Assembly (NCBI GenBank): GCA_013816105.1
Contig: JACDEY010000067.1
Location: 1 to 6,400 of the forward strand
Direction of reading: 5' to 3'
Origin: Actinomycetota bacterium
GTDB lineage: Bacteria > Actinomycetota > UBA4738
Length of the DNA: 6,400 nt
Positions within the stretch are counted from its first letter, which is position 1; each line of letters begins with the position of its first letter. Under the pieces are notes generated by a model, which did no database searches, was not told the DNA's origin, and saw nothing but the letters and a program-made list of their open reading frames with translations. A program made the translations under genes and the position numbers. Shown in pieces: positions 1 to 5,525 of the stretch.

Positions 1-1292
1 GTGTAGCTGCCGCTGCCGCTGTAGGAGTAGACCTCCCACAGGTAGTAGCCGGCGGTGCCGCTGTAGGTGACGTCCTCGGTCGACGTCGCGCTCTCACCGC
101 GGGCCACGATCACCCAGGAGAAGCCGTTCCACTTGTAGAGGTACAGGTCGAAGTCGGCGGTCCCCGGTCCTCGCAGACAGCCGATGTGGGTTCCCGACAG
201 GCCGGTGTAGAAGTAGGTCCCGTTGGGGTGGTAGTCGTAGTCCCCCGTCCCCGAGAGCGAGCCACTGTAAGACTCGGGAAGCGAGCATCCCGACGGAGGC
301 GGTGGGGGTGGGGGCGCGGTTAGCAGGGAGTACAGCAGGAGGTTGGGCGAGCCGCTCCCGACGTTCGAGATCACCCCCGAGGTCGCCGAGGTCACGATCG
401 CGCTGCGAACGGTCGCCGGCGATGCCGTGGGGTTGGTCTGGAGATAGAGGGCCGCCACGCCCGCCACGTGGGGGGTGGCCATCGACGTGCCGCTGATGGT
501 GTTCGTGGCGGTGTCGCTCGTGTACCACGTCGAGGTGATGCTCGATCCGGGGGCAAAGAGATCGAGACAGCTGCCGTAGTTGGAGAACGAAGAACGAACG
601 TCGGTCGAGGTGGTCGATCCCACGGTGATCGCCGCCGCCACCCGGGCCGGCGAGTAGTTGCACGCGTCGGCGTTGGAGTTGCCCGCCGCTATGGCGTACG
701 TCACCCCGTCGTTGATCGAGTTGTTGACGGCAGTGTCCAGCGCCGTGCTGGCGCTTCCGCCGAGACTCATGTTTGCGACCGCCGGCTGCCCCGCCGCGTG
801 GTTCCCCGTCACCCAGTCGATACCGGCGATCACCTGGGAGTTCGTGCCGGATCCCTGGCAGTTCAGCACGCGGACGCCGACCAGCGTTACGCTCTTGGCG
901 GCGCCGTACGTCGAGCTTCCAACGGTGCCGGCGGCGTGCGTGCCGTGGCCGTTGCAGTCGTCAGCCGAGCCGCCGTCGATGGCGTCATAACCGGTCACCG
1001 CCCGGCCACCGAAGAGGGTGTGGGTGAAGCGGATGCCGGTGTCGATGATGTAAGCCTTCACTCCCGACCCGGTCGCGTTGTACGTGTAGCTGTTGGAGAG
1101 GGGCAGGTTGCGCTGATCGATCCGGTCGAGGCCCCAGGTCACGGGCGACTGCGTGTCGCTCGCCCTCACGGTGCTGTCTGCTTCCACGTACGAGACGTTC
1201 GGGTTGCCCCGCAGCCCTTGGAGCGCCCGCCCGGACAGCGTGGCGGCGAACCCGCGCAGGGCCGTTGGAGCCCGGCGGCGGTTCGCTCGGAG
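1..1292 (-). CDS. Secreted S8 serine protease, aqualysin/proteinase K type, lacking its N-terminus; C-terminus beyond window
   Basis: This is an extracellular subtilisin-fold endopeptidase. Reading leftward from 1292, the first recognisable part is the second half of an inhibitor I9 propeptide (LRGFAATLSG, then NPNVSYVEAD). The catalytic domain follows, with Asp in IIDTG (1041-1043), His in GHGTH (945-947), the oxyanion Asn in AAGN (678-680) and Ser in SGTSMA (483-485). Four cysteines (954-956, 858-860, 660-662, 567-569) sit where aqualysin I has its two disulfides. After the catalytic domain come a run of seven prolines (about 305-325) and a beta-rich domain resembling a pre-peptidase C-terminal domain, ending in repeated Gly-Ser at the window edge. 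The frame is open for 430 codons after a TAG at 1293-1295, but no ATG, GTG or TTG precedes the propeptide remnant; the first GTG is at 1185-1187, with no clear ribosome binding site. The signal peptide and first half of I9 are missing. The family call is firm; whether a functional protein is made is doubtful. Confidence 0.9.
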
Positions 1293-1718
1293 CTACTGCT
1301 CGCCCGTGCTCGGCTCCGGGTCCCCGATGACGTGGGTGACGGGGAGGCCGAACGATGGAGCCCTATGGAGCAGGTCGCGCTTCAGCCACCGAGACGGACC
1401 CGGCGGGAGGGTCGAGATGATGATCTCGTCGAACTCGTTCTCCCGGATTGCGTCGCCGATGGCCTCGATCGGGTTCGCGTCGCCGACCTCGCCCTCCACC
1501 TCTGCGCCCAGCTCCCGAAAGCGGGCCTGTGCCCGCTCCAGCCGCTCGGTCGCAATGGCGTTGGCCTCCCCCTCGACCCAGGTGAGATGCTCGTCCGGCG
1601 GGGTGGCGGGGACGACGATGTGGAACCGGCACGGCCCCGTTTCGATGCATTCTCGGACCCTGGCGATCAGCTTCTCCCCGCCGAGGGTTTGGTTGGCGAT
1701 TACCAGGTAGCGGCGCAC
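1293..1718 (-). CDS. Universal-stress-protein-like protein, 141 aa
   Basis: This is a small cytoplasmic alpha/beta protein of the universal stress (UspA-like) type. It opens with a hydrophobic first strand (RRYLVIANQTLGG), then a second strand (FHIVVPATPP), a long charged helix (about residues 50-70), GDANPIEAIGDAI, the strand FDEIIISTLPPG, and a closing GLPVTHVIGD. Such proteins commonly bind nucleotides and help survival under stress; no ligand can be read here because the classical G-x2-G-x9-G loop is not evident. The start is GTG at 1716-1718, just behind a purine-rich AGGGTGGAGGA. Length and ends look complete. Its TAG stop is immediately followed, in the same frame, by the truncated protease. 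It is divergent from the MEDS regulator across about 60 bp. Confidence is high that it is a gene and good for the superfamily; the cellular role is unknown. Confidence 0.85.
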   Translation of the reverse strand: MRRYLVIANQTLGGEKLIARVRECIETGPCRFHIVVPATPPDEHLTWVEGEANAIATERLERAQARFRELGAEVEGEVGDANPIEAIGDAIRENEFDEIIISTLPPGPSRWLKRDLLHRAPSFGLPVTHVIGDPEPSTGEQ

Positions 1719-1730
1719 TCCTCCACCCTG
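1719..1730 (-). promoter_or_regulatory. Ribosome binding site of the universal-stress-like gene
   Basis: On the minus strand the sequence AGGGTGGAGGA directly precedes the GTG start at 1718. The GGAGG part is only 1 base from the GTG; the AGGGTGG part has more usual spacing. It supports the GTG rather than a downstream start. Confidence 0.5.
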
Positions 1731-1744
1731 CTCGGTTCGCTCGA

Positions 1745-1750
1745 ATCATA
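1745..1750 (-). promoter_or_regulatory. Candidate -10 element for the universal-stress-like gene
   Basis: On the minus strand these bases read TATGAT, one mismatch from the sigma70 -10 consensus, about 27 bases upstream of the GTG at 1718. No convincing -35 lies 16-18 bases further upstream, so this is a candidate only. Confidence 0.3.
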
Positions 1751-1764
1751 TCTCCGATGATGGC

Positions 1765-1770
1765 TATCCT
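1765..1770 (+). promoter_or_regulatory. Candidate -10 element for the MEDS-HATPase gene
   Basis: TATCCT lies 9 bases before the ATG at 1780. Transcription would begin about 1776-1780, giving a leaderless or nearly leaderless mRNA. This fits the absence of a Shine-Dalgarno sequence before the gene. No good -35 is visible. Confidence 0.35.
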
Positions 1771-1779
1771 AGATTGCTC

Positions 1780-2736
1780 ATGATGAGGACCACCGCGATC
1801 GACGCCCCCCGCTCCTCGGAAGCCTTTCGCCACGAGGCTCTCCTCTATGCGGGGCAAGGCGACTTCCTCGAGGGCACACTGTCGTTCATCCGCGATGGGA
1901 TCAGCGCACAGGAGCCGATCCTGGCGGTCCTGAACTCGCCCAAGATCGAAATGCTCCGCTCGGAGCTCGGCGGCGACGCGGACAGCGTCCGGTTCGCCGA
2001 CATGGCGCTGGTAGGGCACAACCCCGCTCGCATCATTCCCGCCTGGCGCGAGTTCGTGACTGAACACGGTGCGGGAGGCCGCCGGTTCCGTGGCATCGGA
2101 GAGCCGATCTGGCCCGCCCGCAGTCCCGAGGAGCTCGTGGAGTGCGAGCGGCACGAAGCGCTTCTCAACTTCGCCTTCGCCGGCGCCCCGACCTGGTGGC
2201 TGCTCTGCCCGTACGACACGGAATCCCTCGAGTCGTCCGTCATCGAGGAGGCGCATCGAAACCATCCCTTCGTTCTGAGCGGCGGCCTCGCCGCGGAGAG
2301 CGCCCTGTATCGCGGCCTCGCCGCGGTAGAGGAAGCGTTCGACCACCCCCTGCCCGAACCTCCGGGCCGGCCGGAGGAGATGACGTTCCGGTCGGCGGAC
2401 CTGGACGCCGTTCGTACGTTCGTCTCCGGGCTGGCCGCTGCGACCGGCTTCGACACGGGCCGAACGGGAGACCTCATCCTCGCGGTCAACGAGCTCGCCA
2501 CCAACAGCCTTCGGCACGGCGGCGGCCGAGGTGTCCTGAGGATGTGGCAGGTCGAGGGAGCGATGATCTGTGAGGTTCGTGACGAGGGGCGGATCGGCGA
2601 CCCCCTCGTCGGTCGCCGGCATCCCAGCCCGGACGGAGAGGGCGGTTTCGGGCTCTGGCGTGAATCATCTGTGCGATCTGGTTCAGGTCAGGTCCTTCCC
2701 GACCGGCTCCGTCGTGCGCGTTCACATGTCGCCTAG
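1780..2736 (+). CDS. MEDS-domain sensor with anti-sigma-factor type HATPase; C-terminus frameshifted
   Basis: This two-domain cytoplasmic regulator has a MEDS (methanogen/methylotroph DcmR sensory) domain at about residues 17-185: HEALLYAG at 18-25, GEPIW at 107-111 and LLCPYD with C143. A GHKL ATPase of the RsbW/SpoIIAB anti-sigma type begins near residue 200. Its N box is VNELATNSLRHGGG (N237, E238, N242), its G1 box is RDEGRIGDP (D268, G270) and its G2 region is GEGGFGLW (from about 287). Proteins of this type probably sense a ligand or redox state and act on a sigma factor or its antagonist by partner switching; that role is inferred. I start at ATG 1780 (a second ATG follows at 1783); a TTG at 1774 is open but overlaps the expected transcription start. 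After GLW the frame reads RESSVRSGSG and stops at 2736, whereas the +1 frame from 2660 gives the expected VNHLCDLVQVRSFPTGS and stops at 2740. About two bases appear to be missing near 2656-2660. Confidence 0.88.
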   Translation: MMRTTAIDAPRSSEAFRHEALLYAGQGDFLEGTLSFIRDGISAQEPILAVLNSPKIEMLRSELGGDADSVRFADMALVGHNPARIIPAWREFVTEHGAGGRRFRGIGEPIWPARSPEELVECERHEALLNFAFAGAPTWWLLCPYDTESLESSVIEEAHRNHPFVLSGGLAAESALYRGLAAVEEAFDHPLPEPPGRPEEMTFRSADLDAVRTFVSGLAAATGFDTGRTGDLILAVNELATNSLRHGGGRGVLRMWQVEGAMICEVRDEGRIGDPLVGRRHPSPDGEGGFGLWRESSVRSGSGQVLPDRLRRARSHVA

Positions 2737-2746
2737 CTGAGACCCA

Positions 2747-3121
2747 TCAGCGCCGGGACGGGCGAGCGTCCAGACCGGCGATGAGGCGCTTCGGGGCGAC
2801 CAATCGGTAGCTCTCTTCCACCCAGTCTTTCAGCACGGAGAGCGGCGGAGTGGTCTGGCGAAAGGGAACCGTCACCCAGCCCGAGCGGCCCAGGCCGTAT
2901 CCCGTCGGGGCCGCGCCGGGGGCCATCAGGGCCTGCTCGTGTGATTCGCCGAGCTTCACGGTCATGCGCATACTGGCCGGATCGTTGTCCAGCCCGAGAA
3001 ACACGAACACCTTCTTGTTCACCTTCGCCACGGACTCCCCCCATGGGTGGTCCTCGTAGGCGCCGGGAAGTCCAAGGGCGAAGGTCAGGACTCCTTGTCG
3101 AGTCGCGCGTGATCCGCTCAT
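2747..3121 (-). CDS. MmcQ/YjbR family protein, 124 aa
   Basis: This small single-domain protein of the MmcQ/YjbR (DUF419) family has a CyaY-like fold often labelled DNA-binding. Recognisable parts are the early LGLPGAYEDHPWGE (about residues 17-30), VNKKVFVFLG, the strand MRMTVKLGESHEQAL, then GYGLGRSGWVTVPF and a C-terminal helix with LKDWVEESYRLVAPKRL. The length is normal for the family and both ends look intact. The ATG at 3119-3121 has a good Shine-Dalgarno (AGGAGGG) just upstream. It converges on the MEDS gene with only a few bases between the stops, and it is divergent from the YdeI-like gene. The biochemical function of this family is not established, and nothing in the context settles it. 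Confidence 0.88.
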   Translation of the reverse strand: MSGSRATRQGVLTFALGLPGAYEDHPWGESVAKVNKKVFVFLGLDNDPASMRMTVKLGESHEQALMAPGAAPTGYGLGRSGWVTVPFRQTTPPLSVLKDWVEESYRLVAPKRLIAGLDARPSRR

Positions 3122-3123
3122 CG

Positions 3124-3131
3124 GCCCTCCT
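3124..3131 (-). promoter_or_regulatory. Ribosome binding site of the MmcQ/YjbR gene
   Basis: On the minus strand a GAGGAGGG run lies a few bases before the ATG at 3121. It is a strong match to the anti-Shine-Dalgarno sequence and fixes this start. Confidence 0.65.
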
Positions 3132-3141
3132 CTTCAGCCAG

Positions 3142-3171
3142 ACGGTAGATTGCGTCCCGTGGACGCCTCAA
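3142..3171 (-). promoter_or_regulatory. Candidate promoter for the MmcQ/YjbR gene
   Basis: On the minus strand TTGAGG (3166-3171) and TACCGT (3142-3147) are separated by 18 bases. Transcription would begin near 3135, leaving a short leader that includes the ribosome binding site. The match is moderate, so this is tentative. Confidence 0.3.
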
Positions 3172-3234
3172 CCTCGACCAGGCGACGATGAGCATCGCTG
3201 ATCCCAAGTCGTGAGCACTACCCGAAGCCCGGGG

Positions 3235-3588
3235 ATGAAGCCCAGGCCAGAGTTCTTCGTGACGCCTCAGCAACTGCGCGCGTGGCTGGAGGAGCATCAC
3301 GAGAAAGCCCCGGAGCTCTGGGTCGGCTTCTACAAGAGAGACTCGGGCAGGCCCAGCATCACGTGGCCGGAAGCGGTGGACGAAGCGCTTTGCTTCGGCT
3401 GGATCGACAGCGTGCGCAAGGGCATCGACGAGGTCAGCTACACGAATCGATTCACCCCTCGCAGACCGAAGAGCAACTGGAGCGCGATCAACGTCAAGCG
3501 GGTGGAGGAGCTCACCCGTCTGGGGCTCATGCGCCCAGCGGGCCTCCGGGCGTTCGCGGGACGCTCCGAAGAGAAGTCGGGGATCTAG
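3235..3588 (+). CDS. YdeI/OmpD-associated family protein, C-terminally truncated
   Basis: The protein matches the N-terminal and central part of the YdeI/OmpD-associated family: PEFFVTPQQLRAWLEEHH, then ELWVGFYKRDSGRPSITWPE, EALCFGWIDSVRKGID, SYTNRFTPRRPKSNWSAIN and GLMRPAGLRAFAGRSEEKSGI. Relatives are usually about 190-200 residues and continue after GI with a YSYE-type segment and a basic helical tail. Here TAG follows GI directly, leaving about 117 residues, and none of the three downstream frames resembles the missing tail. I chose the ATG at 3235 because relatives begin with MKP-like residues just before the FF-TP segment; an in-frame GTG at 3211 would add eight residues. Neither has a strong ribosome binding site. 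The VOC-family gene starts 31 bases after the stop and may be co-transcribed. The family is often linked to envelope stress or bacteriocin tolerance, but its mechanism is unclear. The product may be non-functional. Confidence 0.82.
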   Translation: MKPRPEFFVTPQQLRAWLEEHHEKAPELWVGFYKRDSGRPSITWPEAVDEALCFGWIDSVRKGIDEVSYTNRFTPRRPKSNWSAINVKRVEELTRLGLMRPAGLRAFAGRSEEKSGI

Positions 3589-3608
3589 TCGGCGATGCCG
3601 ACGGGACT

Positions 3609-3616
3609 GGAGGTGG
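3609..3616 (+). promoter_or_regulatory. Ribosome binding site of the VOC-family gene
   Basis: GGAGGTGG lies upstream of the GTG at 3620, with about 6 bases between GGAGG and the start. This is the best evidence that translation begins at that GTG. Confidence 0.6.
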
Positions 3617-3619
3617 TCC

Positions 3620-4048
3620 GTGGACGTGCAGTTCGTGGCGAGCTTCTTACCGATCGTTCGGGATGCCGGTGCCGCCAGTGAGTTCTACGGCGGCGCGCTG
3701 GGCCTGTCCTTCGAAGGTGGCGATGGCGAATATGTCTTCACCGAGAAGCTGCCCGGCATCAAGCACTTCGGGCTCTGGCCGCTGAGCGAAGCGGCCGAGG
3801 CATGCTTCGGGTCGGGCGAATGGCCGGCCGACGTTCCGGTTCCCCAGGCGACCATCGAGTTCGAGGTGCGGGACGTCGCGGCGGCGGCCGCCGAACTGGA
3901 GGGCCGGGGCTATCGCCTGCTTCACGGCGCCAGGACGGAGCCGTGGACGCAGGTGACGAGCAGGCTGTTGAGCCCGGAAGGGATGCTCGTCGCCGTTTGC
4001 TACACGCCCTGGTTCCACACCGGAGACGAGGAGACGAGCCCGGCGTGA
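3620..4048 (+). CDS. VOC superfamily (glyoxalase/bleomycin-resistance fold) protein, 142 aa
   Basis: This is a cytoplasmic protein with two beta-alpha-beta-beta-beta modules of the vicinal oxygen chelate fold. Module one has VASFLPIVRDAGAASEFYGGALGL (residues 6-29, including the typical F-Y then G-L-G/L-S pattern), followed by GEYVFTEKLPGIKHFGLWPL with H49. Module two has QATIEFEVRDVAAAAAELEGRGY (76-98), HGARTEPWTQ and the closing strand LLSPEGMLVAVCYTP. H49, E80 or E82, and E119 are possible metal ligands, but the assignment is by eye. The superfamily covers lyases, dioxygenases and antibiotic-sequestering proteins, and the substrate cannot be inferred here. Length and both ends look normal. 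The GTG start has a good ribosome binding site. It follows the truncated YdeI-like gene closely and converges on the transporter gene. Confidence 0.87.
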   Translation: MDVQFVASFLPIVRDAGAASEFYGGALGLSFEGGDGEYVFTEKLPGIKHFGLWPLSEAAEACFGSGEWPADVPVPQATIEFEVRDVAAAAAELEGRGYRLLHGARTEPWTQVTSRLLSPEGMLVAVCYTPWFHTGDEETSPA

Positions 4049-4066
4049 TGCGGGCCGTGGCTCTGC

Positions 4067-4095
4067 GGGGCGATTTTACGCGCGAGGCTCGCCCC
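4067..4095. terminator. Candidate bidirectional terminator hairpin
   Basis: A perfect 7-bp inverted repeat, GGGGCGA (4067-4073) and TCGCCCC (4089-4095), brackets a 15-base loop between two convergent stop codons (4048 on plus, 4095 on minus). There is no T-run after either arm, so an intrinsic terminator is plausible from position but not proven. Confidence 0.4.
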
Positions 4096-5333
4096 TACTG
4101 GACGATCGGTCCGATCACCCGCCCCGAGAAGAGGAGGATCCCCGGCATCACGAAGAGACACGCCACGAACAGGATGAGCCGGCGGTTGGTCCCAACCACC
4201 CAGTTGTCCAGCTTCATGATCGAGTTCTGCAATGGCTTGTAGAGGAACAGCAGGTACACGATGGTGATGATCGCCACGGCGATGGCCTCGGCGAGCACGA
4301 CCTGCACCCCCTCGGGGCGGCCGAGGATCATCGCAGCCACGAGCGTATCCGCGAGGGTCGTGATGTTCGCGCCCATGATGTAGGGCATCGCCTCGCGCCG
4401 GTCGATGTAGCCCTTCGCCGCCAGCGGCACGAGCATGGTGAGCGCCACCGAGACGGACAGGGTCAGCAACGCGGCCAGGCAGCCGAGGAAGAACATCGGC
4501 CACGGCCTTTTGAGCCAATGCTGCTTTCCTCCGGCCGCGCGGTCGGAGTCGATCTGTGGCAGCACGCCGTCGAGGAGCTTGAACGACAGAAGTATGACGC
4601 CGAGGCCGACCAGGAAGAGCACCCCCGCCGGGAGGTTGTCGACGAACAGGTTCACGAGTGGGCCCCAAACCCGGTCGATGACGCCATCGACCTCCTCCGA
4701 GGCGGTCCACTGCACGCTGCCCAGCAGACCCGACTTCAAGATCCCGTAGCCGAGGAACATTCCGGGCACGTAGACGACGGCCGTCAGCGAGAGCGCAAGG
4801 ACCCCCATGCCGGTGGACTCCCGGCGGTTCTTGCTCTTCATCGCGTAAAGGAACCCGACGAGCAGGACGATGAAGGAGGCCCCAAGGCGTGACCCGGAGA
4901 GCATCGTGAAGGCCTGCAGGTTCGTGAGCGCACCGGCGGCGAAGAGCGACAGGGCGACCGCAGCGACGGGCGACCCCGAGAGGACGAGATAAGCGCCGAT
5001 CCACCCGAGGCCAAGCGTGCTCATCGCGTTGTCGACCGGGAACGTGCCCTCGAGCTCGGGTGCGAGCGCCTTGGCGCCGGACTTCATGAGCTGGATGGCG
5101 AGGATGAAGAGGAAGATGGCGGGCAGGAAGTGGAGGAGCTTGGATGCGGCTCGCTTCCAGTTGGGCCCCTGTGGTTTTGCCGCGCCGGGCTCGCCGGAGG
5201 CCCGCGGTGGCGACGCGGGCTCGTCGGCCACCCGTCCGTTGCCCGACACGACGGCCGGCTCGATCGCAGGGCTTTGTGTTCTCGAGGACGCCTGGACTTC
5301 CCTCGTACTTTCAGTCGTCAAATCATCCGACAC
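4095..5333 (-). CDS. Na+/phosphate-symporter-like integral membrane protein, 412 aa
   Basis: This polytopic inner-membrane protein resembles Na+/Pi cotransporters (Na_Pi_cotrans, SLC34/NptA type). The first 60 or so residues are hydrophilic and rich in Ser, Pro, Glu and Ala, so probably disordered and cytoplasmic. Hydrophobic segments follow at roughly 66-84, 105-130, 145-166, 175-200, 240-262, 285-312, 325-345, 350-373 and 387-411. Two inverted-repeat-like halves are suggested by LVLSGSPVAAVALSLF in the first and SVSVALTMLVPLAAKGYI in the second. GANITTLADT resembles the family's GANIGTT element. The exact QSSSA-type substrate motif is not seen, so the ion or substrate could differ from phosphate. 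The GTG start at 5331-5333 has GAGG about 5-6 bases upstream. No PhoU-like domain or neighbour is present. A strong promoter candidate lies about 90 bases upstream. I am confident of a membrane transporter and moderately confident of the family. Confidence 0.82.
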   Translation of the reverse strand: MSDDLTTESTREVQASSRTQSPAIEPAVVSGNGRVADEPASPPRASGEPGAAKPQGPNWKRAASKLLHFLPAIFLFILAIQLMKSGAKALAPELEGTFPVDNAMSTLGLGWIGAYLVLSGSPVAAVALSLFAAGALTNLQAFTMLSGSRLGASFIVLLVGFLYAMKSKNRRESTGMGVLALSLTAVVYVPGMFLGYGILKSGLLGSVQWTASEEVDGVIDRVWGPLVNLFVDNLPAGVLFLVGLGVILLSFKLLDGVLPQIDSDRAAGGKQHWLKRPWPMFFLGCLAALLTLSVSVALTMLVPLAAKGYIDRREAMPYIMGANITTLADTLVAAMILGRPEGVQVVLAEAIAVAIITIVYLLFLYKPLQNSIMKLDNWVVGTNRRLILFVACLFVMPGILLFSGRVIGPIVQ

Positions 5334-5341
5334 TCTTTACC

Positions 5342-5346
5342 TCGGA
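5342..5346 (-). promoter_or_regulatory. Ribosome binding site of the transporter gene
   Basis: On the minus strand CGAGGT precedes the GTG at 5333 with about five bases between. The GAGG can also pair with an upstream CCTC in a small hairpin (see findings). Confidence 0.5.
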
Positions 5347-5424
5347 TCTGGAGGCTCTGCGGAAGACCGGTTCAGCTGCAGACATTACCCAAACACCGCT
5401 TCTCGAACGTGGGAGGAGTGCGGG

Positions 5425-5453
5425 ATTCTAGGCAGGCCCGGGAAACCCGTCAA
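5425..5453 (-). promoter_or_regulatory. Strong sigma70-type promoter for the transporter gene
   Basis: On the minus strand TTGACG (5448-5453) and TAGAAT (5425-5430) are separated by exactly 17 bases, each one mismatch from consensus. Transcription would begin near 5418, giving a leader of about 85 bases before the GTG at 5333. This is the best promoter in the window. Confidence 0.65.
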
Positions 5454-5488
5454 CAGGTGATGCGTCTCCGTGTCGGCCATTTGGCGGA

Positions 5489-5516
5489 TTGACCTCATCG
5501 GGAGGCGGGGTACCTT
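5489..5516 (+). promoter_or_regulatory. Promoter candidate for the PAS-GGDEF gene
   Basis: TTGACC (5489-5494) and TACCTT (5511-5516) are 16 bases apart, and the ATG at 5526 begins 9 bases after the -10. Transcription would start about 5523-5526, so the mRNA would be leaderless or nearly so. This explains why no Shine-Dalgarno is found at normal spacing. Confidence 0.55.
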
Positions 5517-5525
5517 TAGACGCAC

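Larger units (their letters stand above)
5334..5525. other. Divergent intergenic region with two promoters
   Basis: This 192-bp stretch separates the transporter (minus) from the PAS-GGDEF gene (plus). It holds a promoter candidate for each gene and an approximately 85-base transporter leader. A short CGGG-AAA-CCCG hairpin (5439-5449) lies in the minus promoter's spacer. I see no coding sequence and recognise no riboswitch class. Confidence 0.6.

Noticed and set aside
300..330. G-rich/proline-codon run as a repeat or G-quadruplex element
   Set aside because: It is explained by a polyproline linker between the protease domain and the C-terminal domain.
468..1760. A 430-codon open frame on the plus strand opposite the protease and stress-protein genes
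   Set aside because: Its translation is Arg/Gly/Val-rich with no recognisable domain, while the minus strand encodes clear protease and stress-protein motifs. It is a by-product of high GC.
1363..2622. A 419-codon minus-strand open frame spanning the stress-protein and MEDS genes
   Set aside because: It crosses two real genes on opposite strands and its product has low-complexity Arg/Gly content.
4000..5004. A 334-codon minus-strand open frame within the transporter gene
   Set aside because: It is a shifted frame of the transporter, rich in Arg/Gly/His, without membrane segments; the transporter frame has clear ones.
5334..5525. A riboswitch (for example cyclic-di-GMP or phosphate related) in the divergent region
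   Set aside because: I could not find a conserved riboswitch core on either strand. The plus gene appears to have no leader, and the minus leader shows only weak short stems.
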